From a virus: a stretch of 34,667 nucleotides of DNA. The notes beneath the pieces were generated by a model, which was given only the letters and a program-made list of their open reading frames with translations, was not told the origin of the DNA and did not search any database. Position numbers and translations under genes: made by a program. The stretch covers positions 1 to 34,667 of the IMG/VR virus record IMGVR_UViG_3300024346_000260. One strand, given 5' to 3'. Of this stretch, positions 24,774 to 33,530 are shown in pieces; position 1 is the first letter of the stretch; every line of letters starts with the position of its first letter.

Positions 24774-25112
24774 ATGGCAAAAGGAATTACAAGTGCTGGG
24801 TTAAATCTAGCAGCATCAATGTTAGCAGCAGGTTTCAAAGGAATCGATGAGAAACATATTGATCTATGCAATTCTACAACTATTGTTTTGAGCATAGGTG
24901 GAAAAAGTACTTCAATATCGAACAACGTAGTAACGCTGTCAGGGCATACATTTACTACAACTGAAGCCCAGGCGGCGGACAACATAAAGATCTATGACGA
25001 CAACGACGGAGGAGCAAAAGGTTTATTATTAGTAACACACGCATTTACACAAATTACATGGGACGATGGTGGGAAGTTTGTTCAAGCAGACACTACTATA
25101 ACGTTCAGTTAA
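24774..25112 (+). CDS. Small beta-rich appendage protein candidate (112 aa)
   Basis: I do not recognise a named family. The N-terminus is helical (GITSAGLNLAASMLAAGFKGID). The remainder is Thr/Ser-rich and beta-like (TTIVLSIGGKSTSISNNVVTLSGHTFTT; GLLLVTHAFTQITW). The ending TTITFS is like the terminal strand of a small tail decoration protein. AAGGAG precedes the ATG. It is followed after 12 bases by another small beta-rich protein of similar style, so the two may be parts of one appendage. Confidence 0.6.
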   Translation: MAKGITSAGLNLAASMLAAGFKGIDEKHIDLCNSTTIVLSIGGKSTSISNNVVTLSGHTFTTTEAQAADNIKIYDDNDGGAKGLLLVTHAFTQITWDDGGKFVQADTTITFS

Positions 25113-25124
25113 AAGGAGAAAACA

Positions 25125-25517
25125 ATGGCAAACTTTAACACATCAACACTTGACGACAATGTAACAGATATACTTATTGGGCAATGGGATATAGACGATA
25201 GTCCAGGTGGTAACAGTTGGTATATCAGATTATCAAATGCAGATGCAAATCCATATGAATCAACAATAGCATACGGGGACTGGGATTATGATCAAACAGC
25301 AGATCAAATTAAGTTCGATGTAGCATATGATTTTAGTGATATAATAACAGCAGGACACATTATTAACAAGCTAGAATTAATTTATGGAGCTTCGGCAGCA
25401 TTAGGAGATGTTGTATATTTAGATGACACATTCACACACACATTTACATATGGTGGTTTATTCATCATTAAAGATCTAACAATTTCGTTTAACAAAACAG
25501 TAAACAACTATGCATAG
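25125..25517 (+). CDS. Small beta-rich appendage protein candidate (130 aa)
   Basis: This 130-aa acidic protein is beta-rich and Asp/Tyr/Trp-rich (IGQWDIDDSPGGNSWYIRLSNADANPYES; YGDWDYDQTADQIKFDVAYDF). Its ending DLTISFNKTVNNYA resembles the TTITFS strand that ends the preceding protein, suggesting the same type of fold. AAAAGGAG lies before the ATG. No catalytic motif or signal peptide is visible. A structural role in the distal tail is inferred from the neighbours only. Confidence 0.6.
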   Translation: MANFNTSTLDDNVTDILIGQWDIDDSPGGNSWYIRLSNADANPYESTIAYGDWDYDQTADQIKFDVAYDFSDIITAGHIINKLELIYGASAALGDVVYLDDTFTHTFTYGGLFIIKDLTISFNKTVNNYA

Positions 25518-25530
25518 GAGGAAGTAAAGT

Positions 25531-25659
25531 ATGAATAAAAATACAAATGGTAAAGAAGTTAAAATGGGTGTCACTATGAAAATAGAGACTGTACAGTTTA
25601 ACAGTCAAGAAGAATACGACGCCTACATTAAAAAACAAAAAACAGATCAAAAGAAATAG
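25531..25659 (+). CDS. Small 42-aa hydrophilic protein
   Basis: An ATG at 25531 preceded by AGGAGG (25517-25522) opens a 42-codon frame ending TAG at 25657. The product begins MNKNTNGKEVKMG, has the central strand MKIETVQFNSQEEYDAYI and ends in a basic KKQKTDQKK. It sits tightly between two longer genes (13 and 10 bases away), so it is very probably translated. The strand-turn-helix MKIETVQFNSQEEYDAYI recalls small phage accessory proteins; the function is unknown. Confidence 0.65.
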   Translation: MNKNTNGKEVKMGVTMKIETVQFNSQEEYDAYIKKQKTDQKK

Positions 25660-25669
25660 GTGATTTAAC

Positions 25670-26059
25670 ATGATCAAAAGAAAAGATCGTGACATTCGCG
25701 GTAGATTCGATAACAGTTATGTTATAAAACATGAAGCAGTACCGTACAGTATACAAAGCAATAACAGATACAAACACTTTGACGAGATAACATTATTTGA
25801 TGGAATCACTATCAAAGCTATGCCAAGTCCACTTGACTTAGCAATTATTCCTATAGCAGGTGTAACGCCCTATACAGTACCAAAACACATGGAAAACCGT
25901 ATTGACTTAGTATCACTTAAGTTCTACGGAACATCAGACATGTATTGGGCGATCTGTTATGCAAATGGTATCGCAGATCCATTAAATCTGCCAGCTAAAA
26001 CAATTTTAGCTATCCCACACATAAATGGGCTTAGACAATTTCCTAATCCATTATCATAG
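25670..26059 (+). CDS. Baseplate wedge protein, gp53/LysM-like
   Basis: This 129-aa protein has the signature RIDLVSLKFYGTSDMYWAICYANGIADPLNL followed by LPAKTILAIPHINGL (residues about 85-122). This is the LysM-like pattern (structure 'D-x-I-x-x-K-F-Y-G-x-x-x-x-W-x-x-I-x-x-x-N-x-I-x-x-P') found in gp53-type wedge proteins and small LysM baseplate proteins of myophages. The N-terminus is basic and extended. The next gene is gp25-like and the one after is gp6/J-like, the usual company of gp53. The ribosome site is ATAGGTGAT. Confidence 0.75.
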   Translation: MIKRKDRDIRGRFDNSYVIKHEAVPYSIQSNNRYKHFDEITLFDGITIKAMPSPLDLAIIPIAGVTPYTVPKHMENRIDLVSLKFYGTSDMYWAICYANGIADPLNLPAKTILAIPHINGLRQFPNPLS

Positions 26060-26073
26060 AGAGGTGATCAAGT

Positions 26074-26439
26074 ATGGCACGTGGAACAAAGTTTAACGAT
26101 CTAATAAAGCCAGCCTCTGGTGAGACCAAAATAATACGAGGCTTGGACGTAATAAAAGAAGAGCTAGAAATATTATTAGGGTTTGAGAAGTATTCATTAT
26201 TCTTTGGGAACAACATCGGTTTAGATGCTAGAAGATTCTTATACTTACCAAACAAACTAGCAACATTTAATCTGATTAAGTCAGAGATCGAAGTTCTGAT
26301 CACTAAATACAATAGGGTTAGACTAATAAAAACAGAAATGAACTTCAATAAAACAACGAGTACACTGGAAGTAAACATAACAGTAGTACCGAAAGGTGTA
26401 GGTAATCCAATTACAGCATCTTTCACACTAGGAGATTAG
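26074..26439 (+). CDS. Baseplate wedge protein, gp25-like
   Basis: This 121-aa protein matches the gp25/GpW family in length and pattern. A short N-terminal arm leads to VIKEELEILLGFEKYSLFFGNNIGLDARRFLYLP (about 26-60), where small gp25 proteins carry 'I-x-x-x-L-x-x-L-L ... G-x-x-x-x-x-x-x-G-x-x-L'. A helix, LIKSEIEVLITKYNRVRLI, and two C-terminal strands follow (LEVNITVVPKG; ITASFTLGD). It is a core wedge component linking sheath and inner baseplate. It lies 14 bases after the gp53-like gene and 10 bases before the gp6/J-like gene. Confidence 0.82.
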   Translation: MARGTKFNDLIKPASGETKIIRGLDVIKEELEILLGFEKYSLFFGNNIGLDARRFLYLPNKLATFNLIKSEIEVLITKYNRVRLIKTEMNFNKTTSTLEVNITVVPKGVGNPITASFTLGD

Positions 26440-26449
26440 GTGATTATTA

Positions 26450-27988
26450 ATGGCAAAAACTAGAGACGAAATAATTAATGCAGTTAAAGAACAACTGTAT
26501 TCAAAGCTGTCTTACACTAGTCAAACATATGAAGAAATATTATTAGAAACAGTCAGCTTATTTAAAGATGATGATAAACTCGCAACAGAGTGGAACAACA
26601 TTTCTGAAGCAGATATTATGTTCATCTTTATGTCACTTCTTGCGGCACATAAAGATATACTTAATTACATGTTAGACTACAGAGTGCAAGAAGCATTTAT
26701 GAGTACAGCGAAAGAAAGACAATCAGTAATCCGAGTTTGTAATTCATTCGGATACAAACCAGATAGCTATAAAGCAGCGAGAGCTGAGTTTACAGTTACA
26801 CTATCTGGGTCACAAACAATTAATCCATTTGATTCATTTGTAGATGATGATGGCATTTCATGGGTATACATAGGTGAACAAAGAACATTTAATGATGCAG
26901 AAACTATTGAATTATTCCAAGGTCTACCTATATCACTTAAATTAGTAATAGGTAACTTCTCAAACAAAGTAAAGTCACACGAGATAAGCGCACAGCCAAT
27001 AGCGATCGGTAATAACTTTAACGCAGAAGGTTGTTCTAGACTTTCTTATGGTGATGTAAACATACCAACAACACTATTTGATGAAGTAAATAATCTATAT
27101 TCATACACAGGAAGCAACCAAGATGTTTATATGCTTAATGTTAGCCCACTAGGTGTAACCTACATAAAGCTACATAAGTTCATAGATATTGCACAATATG
27201 CAGATGATGCTGAGTTTACATTCCAATACATTACTACAAGTGGAGCAGATGTAACATCAGCAGCAACATTCACATCAACACCATTTGGTGCTGGTAGTGC
27301 AACGTTAACACCTGTTGTAGACTCATTCATTCCAGGATCAAACGCACCTGGTATAGATGAATTAAAAGAAAACTTTAAAACATATTATGCATCAGCAACT
27401 TCACTAGTAACATTAGAAGATTATGAGAACTTTGTTATGAGTGTCCAAAAAACAGTACCAGAGATTACCAAGTGTGTAGTTGTGGATCAACAAGACAATT
27501 CACGTGGTGAAGCAGGTGAAGCTGGAATGAATCAATTAGATGTTGCTGTATACGCGTTAAAAGAAACTGTTGATAATAATGGTGTTGTAACATACAATGA
27601 CCCATTAACAACTGGCGTAGGCAGTGAAACTGAAGCCCTTGCTGAACTTTTAAATGCACATAATGTTACAGGTATCACAGTGTACGTAAACTCAACAGAT
27701 GGAGCTACAGCAAACGCTCTGGCTAATGTTGGTGACATGACGGTAGCACTTACAACATCAGCGATCTTATCAGATGCTGAGAAATCAGAAATACAAACAA
27801 TTATATATGACTTAATAAAATCAAAAGATATTGGTGAAAGTATAACAGAAGCAGATGTAAACACAGCACTTTCTAATTATGGTTACAACTACTTCTACAA
27901 TGGTATTGTATTAACTAATAATACAGCGCTATACTATCAGTACGTAGACATCACAACGATAGACAACATTACATTCACCCTTGTTTAG
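26450..27988 (+). CDS. Baseplate wedge protein, gp6/gpJ-like
   Basis: This 512-aa protein follows the gp25-like gene as expected for baseplate J-type proteins. The helical N-terminus (KTRDEIINAVKEQLYSKLSY; AFMSTAKERQSVIRVCNSFGYKP) precedes a beta-domain carrying SGSQTINPFDSFVDDDGISWVY, the region where J proteins have 'G-x-x-I-P-x-G-t'. A conserved helical segment SATSLVTLEDYENFVMSV (about 318-335) is a hallmark of baseplate J ('A-V-T-x-x-D-Y-E'). The C-terminus has more beta structure and a helix with SEIQTIIYDLIKS. It should form the ring of wedges around the hub. Confidence 0.8.
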   Translation: MAKTRDEIINAVKEQLYSKLSYTSQTYEEILLETVSLFKDDDKLATEWNNISEADIMFIFMSLLAAHKDILNYMLDYRVQEAFMSTAKERQSVIRVCNSFGYKPDSYKAARAEFTVTLSGSQTINPFDSFVDDDGISWVYIGEQRTFNDAETIELFQGLPISLKLVIGNFSNKVKSHEISAQPIAIGNNFNAEGCSRLSYGDVNIPTTLFDEVNNLYSYTGSNQDVYMLNVSPLGVTYIKLHKFIDIAQYADDAEFTFQYITTSGADVTSAATFTSTPFGAGSATLTPVVDSFIPGSNAPGIDELKENFKTYYASATSLVTLEDYENFVMSVQKTVPEITKCVVVDQQDNSRGEAGEAGMNQLDVAVYALKETVDNNGVVTYNDPLTTGVGSETEALAELLNAHNVTGITVYVNSTDGATANALANVGDMTVALTTSAILSDAEKSEIQTIIYDLIKSKDIGESITEADVNTALSNYGYNYFYNGIVLTNNTALYYQYVDITTIDNITFTLV

Positions 27989-27999
27989 GAGGTTAGACA

Positions 28000-29469
28000 A
28001 TGAGTAACAGAATAAGTACATACGTTAGCGACAGCTTCTCTGACGAACAAAAATCAGTGTTTAACTTTCTAGTTAGCACGTTCCCAGAGAAGTTGAGAAT
28101 GGTAAACACTGGTAGTGAGCTTGTTGAGATTGAATCTGTTTATGCAGTGCTAGCTTTAATAGCACACATGATTGGTGAATCACGAGAGCTTATTAATAAT
28201 ACGCAGTATCTGAGAGATATTGATTATCTAAGACAAAACTCATCAGCCGATACTATACTTGAAAAAAGCAATGCGAAAGCACGACTTTTGAATGCTTTAG
28301 ACTTAAATGCTACACTCTTAGATGAACGTTTGACAGTGGAGCAACAATTAGAAGTTATAGATAACAATCCAGACTTCTTCTTAAATGCACCAGAATATAT
28401 CAATAACAGAGGTACAATGGCAACACTTAAGAATATCATTGAAGACTTCCTATTGATTAAGTTATCAGAACCAGCAAAAGAAACTGGTAAGGTGCAAGGA
28501 GTAAATAACCCAGCAGCATATGATTTTACAGTGGATCCTGACGGTGCAAATGGTGCACAGCTAATACAGATTGAAACTCTAATAGATGACGTACCAGATC
28601 CATCAGCTTCTTATATTGGTGATTACTATGAGATCAAAAGAGATTCTGATCTATATAAAGTAATTAATGCAGTTAGACCAGCTGGTATGATCTACACAAT
28701 TATAATGCTAAACAAACTTAATATATTAGAAAATCTAGCTAGCTCACTTATGGCTGGTGTACATTCAGACAATGCACCAATCACATCAAATGATAGCTTA
28801 ACAACAGGACCGACAATATCAGTATCACTGGTATCATACTCTGATCCAAACAATCCATTAGTATATGAAGTAACAGTAACAAATCCATATGAGCATCTAC
28901 CGGTTTTAGTAAGAGTGAGAGATTTCTCTACTACAACATACAACAAAACTTTAACACATCAGGAGTTCCTATTAGGACCAGGTGAAAGCTTAACAAAACA
29001 ATTTCAATCATTAAGCAACTACGGTTATAGCACAACAGTATACATTGCAGCATATTTAAAAGTTAGTACTAAGACTAGCCCATACAATAGTTCAACTAAA
29101 TCTATTATTACAAGTGCTGAGCCGCCAGTAGTACTACCAACACTTATTGATCCAGTACTTACAGCTGGACCAACACAAGTTACTTATGGTGGTGGGGAAA
29201 TATCTGTTGCTATTAGAAATAATAACAGTGTCGCTGTTACCGCACAGGTATACTGGGAGTTCACTGATGGAGGCTTTAACACAGACTACGGTTCAGAAAC
29301 TAGAAGTATATCAGGAACATCAAGCGTAACATACAAAAAATATACTACACTACCAGTAAACTCAACATGTTTAATTAGAGTCAGATTAACTGCAGTAGGA
29401 TATGACAACTCAAACTACGAGACAGTTTATATCTATAATGTGCCAGGTAGTCAGTTAGGAGAGGCATAG
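28000..29469 (+). CDS. Baseplate wedge protein (gpI/gp7-like N-terminus) with two Fn3-like domains
   Basis: The N-terminal about 260 residues are helical. They contain the segment YYEIKRDSDLYKVINAVRPAGM, like the 'V-x-P-x-H/G' end of P2 gpI-type wedge proteins, which follow J in many phages. Two C-terminal modules (about 270-372 and 378-487) are Fn3-like. The second contains ISVAIRNNNSVAVTAQVYWEF, the same signature as the 'ITNN' modules of the 2242-aa fibre. The 489-aa protein thus looks like a wedge component extended with fibre-type domains, perhaps reaching to or docking with the fibre. The start has AGGAGG. The N-terminal assignment is tentative; the shared modules are clear. Confidence 0.65.
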   Translation: MSNRISTYVSDSFSDEQKSVFNFLVSTFPEKLRMVNTGSELVEIESVYAVLALIAHMIGESRELINNTQYLRDIDYLRQNSSADTILEKSNAKARLLNALDLNATLLDERLTVEQQLEVIDNNPDFFLNAPEYINNRGTMATLKNIIEDFLLIKLSEPAKETGKVQGVNNPAAYDFTVDPDGANGAQLIQIETLIDDVPDPSASYIGDYYEIKRDSDLYKVINAVRPAGMIYTIIMLNKLNILENLASSLMAGVHSDNAPITSNDSLTTGPTISVSLVSYSDPNNPLVYEVTVTNPYEHLPVLVRVRDFSTTTYNKTLTHQEFLLGPGESLTKQFQSLSNYGYSTTVYIAAYLKVSTKTSPYNSSTKSIITSAEPPVVLPTLIDPVLTAGPTQVTYGGGEISVAIRNNNSVAVTAQVYWEFTDGGFNTDYGSETRSISGTSSVTYKKYTTLPVNSTCLIRVRLTAVGYDNSNYETVYIYNVPGSQLGEA

Positions 29470-29470
29470 T

Positions 29471-29968
29471 ATGAGACTTATAACAAATGATTTAAGCAGA
29501 CAAAAGCTAATACAATATATAAAAGATACAAAGACGTCCATTACAATGAAGCTCTTCCAAATAGGTGATGCATCACAACCGCTAGAAAACACAGCGCCAC
29601 CAGTAGCAACACCAGTTTTAACAAAAACAATTGGCAATGATCAAATGTTTTATGCTGTAAGAAAAAACCAGGTATCTAGTAAACCTGCAGGTTCATTTGA
29701 AGTGGTAATAAACTCACTAGAATACTATATTAAACCTACTTCATCTCAGGGTGACACCTATATGTACAACTGCTTGTATATTACCACATTAGTACACAAT
29801 GTCGGTACTAAGTATTATGATAAAGTTGGACTTTATGTTACAGGTGACTTTGGTGAAGATTCAACTGAATATTTACTTTCACTTGGGAACAACAACAGAT
29901 CATACTTAGTAAGTCATTCTGATAGACAATTCAACTTCTTAATAAAGTTTGATGGAGGTACAATCTAA
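29471..29968 (+). CDS. Unknown 165-aa distal baseplate protein
   Basis: It starts 1 base after the wedge gene's stop, with GGAGAGG upstream. The sequence has a short helix (RQKLIQYIKDT), a Pro-rich linker (ENTAPPVATPVLT) and a beta-rich remainder (FEVVINSLEYYIKP; LYITTLVHNVGTKYYDKVGLYVTGDFG). Size, position and beta content suggest a small wedge-tip or fibre-anchor protein. No known family is recognised. Confidence 0.6.
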   Translation: MRLITNDLSRQKLIQYIKDTKTSITMKLFQIGDASQPLENTAPPVATPVLTKTIGNDQMFYAVRKNQVSSKPAGSFEVVINSLEYYIKPTSSQGDTYMYNCLYITTLVHNVGTKYYDKVGLYVTGDFGEDSTEYLLSLGNNNRSYLVSHSDRQFNFLIKFDGGTI

Positions 29969-30489
29969 TGGCATACACATATGAATCACTCGGATCAGCA
30001 AACAACACATTTGTAATCAACAAAAGTATTAAAAAAAGACTATTAGAAAAACTAAAGGCAGATCTCGGTGTAGCAAATGGGTTTAAGGTTCTTACATATT
30101 TTGACCCAACTTATAGCACAACAGGTGTTCCGACGGACTATACTGAGGGCAGTAGGGATACAACTATACCAGCATCACCATTAGCAATCACAGAGGCAAT
30201 AACAGGATTCAAATATGCAGTATCAAGTTCAGAGAAGGTGTTATCAGAATCAGGTGGAATCACATTAGATATTAATAACTTCTACATAAGTGATACTGTC
30301 TTTGATGATGCTAACTGTATTAGAGTAGAGTTTACACTAGTACATGCAACATTAGAAACGTTTAATTACATTATTCTATACGAAACAATCCTATCGAATC
30401 CTGTAATTTATATGCGTGGATATATCCCAGATCGTGAGATCGATGATTCAGCAGTAGACAATATATTTTATGCATATATAAAGATTTAG
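29968..30489 (+). CDS. Unknown 173-aa distal baseplate protein
   Basis: Its ATG shares the last base of the previous stop (TAATG), with GGAGGT just upstream, so it is translationally coupled. The N-terminus resembles the previous protein in style (helix IKKRLLEKLKADLG, then beta-rich), and the C-terminus has strands CIRVEFTLVHATLETFNYIILYE and NIFYAYIKI. It may be a paralogous or partner baseplate-periphery protein. It ends the tail block; the terminase gene starts 12 bases downstream. Confidence 0.6.
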   Translation: MAYTYESLGSANNTFVINKSIKKRLLEKLKADLGVANGFKVLTYFDPTYSTTGVPTDYTEGSRDTTIPASPLAITEAITGFKYAVSSSEKVLSESGGITLDINNFYISDTVFDDANCIRVEFTLVHATLETFNYIILYETILSNPVIYMRGYIPDREIDDSAVDNIFYAYIKI

Positions 30490-30501
30490 AGAGGTGAGAG
30501 C

Positions 30502-32595
30502 ATGGCTAAGCTAGCTTATAAAACAAGTAACCAGCCAAAGCTAACAATTAACTCAGGTATAGAAGTAACAAAAGAGAGACAAAGCTTTGAGGATTTATTA
30601 GATCCACTTAAAGACTTGTATCCACCTGAGGAGTTAGATCAGATCCGTTTAGCTTATGATGCAATGAGAGCCTTGACAAAAGGTAAAGCTAAAGCAAAAC
30701 TTTTACGACCTATCAAACCAATTAAAGAGTGGGTAAATGATACTTACTTTGTAGGACCAGATGGAGAGAACATCTATGACTATTGGAAAGATGAAATTGT
30801 AAAGGTTTTTGATCGTCCAAAAGAAGAACGAATTAATCAAATAATTTTAACTGGTGCATATGGTACAGGTAAGTCTACATTTGCTGTACTATGTATTATC
30901 AGAGTTATATATGAGTTATCATGTTATGAAAATATTGCTGCACTATTCAATCTATTTGGTGTATCAAGAATAGCATTTGCATACTTATCAGTAACTAGAA
31001 CACAAGCACAGGCTACAGGTTTCGCGTTGCTAGTAGAATGGCTAGACTCAATACCATATTTCAGAGAGATGTTTCAACGTCGTAATGGTATAGATTCTAT
31101 GGTCATCTGGCCGCAAGAACGTTTAATCGTAACTTTTGGTTCTGTTGCCAATCACTTTATAGGAATGAACTTAATAGGTTCAATCTTAGATGAAGCAAAC
31201 TTCTTCTCAGGTAACTCACGTGAAGAAGGAGACTTTAAAATGAATACAAAAGTATCTTCACTGTACTCAGACATTATTACTCGTTCTGAATCACGATTCA
31301 TTGTGAATGGTATCAACCATTCATTATCAATATTAGTATCATCAGCTACAGTAGAATCATCATTTACAGAAGAGATGATCGAAAAATCTAAAGATGATAT
31401 ACACACTCATCATGTATCACCAGCAGTATGGGACGTTAAGCCACATAACTATAGTGGGGAAAGATTCTATGTATATGTTGGTGGAAATGATATGGATCCA
31501 TTTATTGTATATGATCAAGAAGATTTCAATGTAATACTAAACAGTCACAAAAAAGAAAGATTACCTGGTAATTTGTCACTAGAAGACTCATACACATTAT
31601 TACCAGCAGAGATCAAAGGTAAGTTAGTTCATGTACCAGAAGAACATAGAAAACCATTTACAATCGATATTGTAGCAGCATTACAAAACTTAGCTGGGTT
31701 CTCAACAGCAACAGCACTTAAGCTGTTTACATCACAGACTGCATACAATAGCGCCTTACACGACGGTCTAGAGCATCCTTTCAGTAGACCTGCTATTACT
31801 TTGTCTACAACTAAAGAGCCGACACAACCAGGATATATGCCCGTTAAAGCCTATCTCAAAAATGGGTTTAAGTTTAGAAAGCCAGAAATGCCAAGGTTCT
31901 TCCACCTGGATTTAGCCTTGACTGGTGACAGTGCAGCTTTAGCAAGTTGCTACATTGATGGTTGGAAAACTATACACAAACAAGAATCAAATTATGGGTT
32001 ATTAGGTGACAACGAAGACCAGCTAATTGAAGATGAGATCAAAGTACCAATCATCGCAGTAGACTTTATGTTGAGTATAGATCCACCTAACAAACCAAAC
32101 AGAATCTCAATTGGTAAAATACGTGACTTCATAATCTACTTAAAACGAGAGCACAACATTAAGATTGGTAAGTTCACAGCCGATCAATTCCAATCAGAGA
32201 TGCTGTTACAAGAGTTTGGTGAGCTTGGTATTAATGCAGGTCATCAATCTGTAGATAGAACAGCTGATGCATACCTTGCACTAGCAAATCTATTCTATGA
32301 AGAACGTATTAATACATACCATCTTGAGAAGTTTAAACATGAGCTATTCAATGTAATCTACTATCCATCTAAACGAAAAGTAGATCACCCCGCAAAAGGA
32401 TCTAAAGATATTACAGATGCTGTTGCTGGTGCAACATTTAATGCAATCATGTCAGAAGACAAAACAGATTTAGACAATGATTCATTGATCAACATCTTCA
32501 CTGATCTTAACACACTATCAGACGAGGAAGATTATGAATCAGCCGTTGAAAATGTACTAAAAGGATTAGTGTCACATATGATGCAAAAACGCTAG
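30502..32595 (+). CDS. terL: Large terminase subunit
   Basis: This 697-aa protein is the DNA-packaging motor. The Walker A motif is GAYGTGKST (118-126), Walker B is IGSILDEAN (225-233, with Asp230 and catalytic Glu231), and a coupling motif like LVSSAT follows at about 282. The C-terminal RNase H-fold nuclease is marked by FHLDLALTGDSAAL (first Asp), FTADQFQSEM (second Asp) and SKDITDAVAGA (third Asp). The ATPase cuts and pumps DNA into the prohead built from the capsid protein upstream. It has a strong ribosome site (GAGAGGTGAG). Unusually it lies after the whole tail cluster rather than beside portal and capsid, and no small terminase is recognisable in the window. Confidence 0.93.
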   Translation: MAKLAYKTSNQPKLTINSGIEVTKERQSFEDLLDPLKDLYPPEELDQIRLAYDAMRALTKGKAKAKLLRPIKPIKEWVNDTYFVGPDGENIYDYWKDEIVKVFDRPKEERINQIILTGAYGTGKSTFAVLCIIRVIYELSCYENIAALFNLFGVSRIAFAYLSVTRTQAQATGFALLVEWLDSIPYFREMFQRRNGIDSMVIWPQERLIVTFGSVANHFIGMNLIGSILDEANFFSGNSREEGDFKMNTKVSSLYSDIITRSESRFIVNGINHSLSILVSSATVESSFTEEMIEKSKDDIHTHHVSPAVWDVKPHNYSGERFYVYVGGNDMDPFIVYDQEDFNVILNSHKKERLPGNLSLEDSYTLLPAEIKGKLVHVPEEHRKPFTIDIVAALQNLAGFSTATALKLFTSQTAYNSALHDGLEHPFSRPAITLSTTKEPTQPGYMPVKAYLKNGFKFRKPEMPRFFHLDLALTGDSAALASCYIDGWKTIHKQESNYGLLGDNEDQLIEDEIKVPIIAVDFMLSIDPPNKPNRISIGKIRDFIIYLKREHNIKIGKFTADQFQSEMLLQEFGELGINAGHQSVDRTADAYLALANLFYEERINTYHLEKFKHELFNVIYYPSKRKVDHPAKGSKDITDAVAGATFNAIMSEDKTDLDNDSLINIFTDLNTLSDEEDYESAVENVLKGLVSHMMQKR

Positions 32596-32620
32596 TAAAT
32601 ATAAAAATAGAAAAACTGAC

Positions 32621-32633
32621 TATTATATATGTA
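32621..32633 (+). promoter_or_regulatory. Candidate promoter element after terL
   Basis: TATTATATATGTA here nearly repeats TATTATATATATGTA at 1272-1286. Both lie in intergenic gaps of 64 and 118 bases before a gene start, with a purine-rich ribosome site about 15-60 bases downstream. This could be an AT-rich phage promoter core read by a dedicated polymerase or modified host RNA polymerase. Chance in AT-rich DNA is a real alternative. Confidence 0.3.
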
Positions 32634-32659
32634 GAGTAGTATAAACAGGAGGAATAAAG

Positions 32660-33277
32660 TTGAGAACAAAAAAGAGAATACTAAACAAGGCAGCAGCTTG
32701 GAGTAATAATCCAATGATGATTGCAGGTACATACAAACTATTTACGTATGTTCCATGGGCAGATATACCAGAGAAGTACAAACCCTTCTTTGACGCAAAA
32801 GCTGCCGATATCTGGGACACAGACCTAGAAACCTATGACGAGGACTTAGTTAAATATGACATCGAGCGTCAGATCAAAGCGATCCTGCAGATATTAGTAA
32901 AGAAAAACGTTACACATTCAGTTGGATTACTTCCATCGATCTTAGCAGATGCTTACGCTATTGGTCTTGGAACATCACCGTTTGAGGGAAAGATTTTAAA
33001 AATAGTCGAAGAGTACAAAGAAATAGTTGACTTCGATCGTACATTAGCAGAACAGTATGTGCTAATAAAAGTTGTTGACCTTATGAAAGCTATAGTTAAA
33101 AAGCTACACTATGAGTTATCTTTTGATATTAATCATGTCGTAGAGCTTTTAATTAAAGACTATGCTGAGAAAGCACCAACCAAAAAGGGTGCTAAGAAAA
33201 AAGAAGTAGATATTGAAGCCGCAGTAACAGAAGCTTTAAAAGAAGAACACACACCAAAGGAGGCTGAAGATGCTTAG
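32660..33277 (+). CDS. Unknown 205-aa protein following terL
   Basis: The start is TTG at 32660, chosen because AGGAGGAAT lies just upstream (32648-32656). The body is helical with aromatic turns (YVPWADIPEKYKPFFDAKAADIWDTDLETY) and several amphipathic helices (IERQIKAILQILVKKN; LIKVVDLMKAIVKKLHYEL). The last 35 residues are Lys/Glu-rich, ending in KEEHTPKEAEDA, a disordered tail. No family is recognised. It overlaps the next start by 8 bases. Position after the terminase would suit a packaging or DNA-handling accessory, which is speculation. Confidence 0.65.
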   Translation: MRTKKRILNKAAAWSNNPMMIAGTYKLFTYVPWADIPEKYKPFFDAKAADIWDTDLETYDEDLVKYDIERQIKAILQILVKKNVTHSVGLLPSILADAYAIGLGTSPFEGKILKIVEEYKEIVDFDRTLAEQYVLIKVVDLMKAIVKKLHYELSFDINHVVELLIKDYAEKAPTKKGAKKKEVDIEAAVTEALKEEHTPKEAEDA

Positions 33278-33530
33278 GGACAAAGATCGCGAGTTTTTTC
33301 CTGAGGGAAGATTCGGCCTACACAGAAAAGGTGAAATCGTTGAGATAGAACTTTGGATGGAGCAGGACACAGGACCAAAACGAGAATTACATTTTCGCGT
33401 TTGGACATGTGGCTTTAGAAGAAAATCAAGATGGGGTTACTATGAAGACTTTGAAGGCTTTAGTAACAACAGAAAAGAGCTTAGAAAACTTAGACGGAGT
33501 ATTAAGCGTGGCAAAAAAACAAAAGTATAA
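33270..33530 (+). CDS. Small basic 86-aa protein
   Basis: The ATG overlaps the previous gene by 8 bases, with AAGGAGG (33256-33262) inside that gene's end. The protein is strongly basic at the C-terminus (ELRKLRRSIKRGKKTKV) and has a beta-rich start (GEIVEIELWMEQDTG; LHFRVWTCGFRRKSRWGYYEDFEGF). This would suit nucleic-acid binding, but no motif is recognised. Its last 23 bases overlap the preferred start of the nuclease gene. Confidence 0.6.
   Translation: MLRDKDREFFPEGRFGLHRKGEIVEIELWMEQDTGPKRELHFRVWTCGFRRKSRWGYYEDFEGFSNNRKELRKLRRSIKRGKKTKV

Noticed and set aside
29147-29329. + strand ORF inside the Fn3-like part of the wedge protein
   Set aside because: Out-of-frame with no ribosome site, and the overlapping frame encodes a clear domain.
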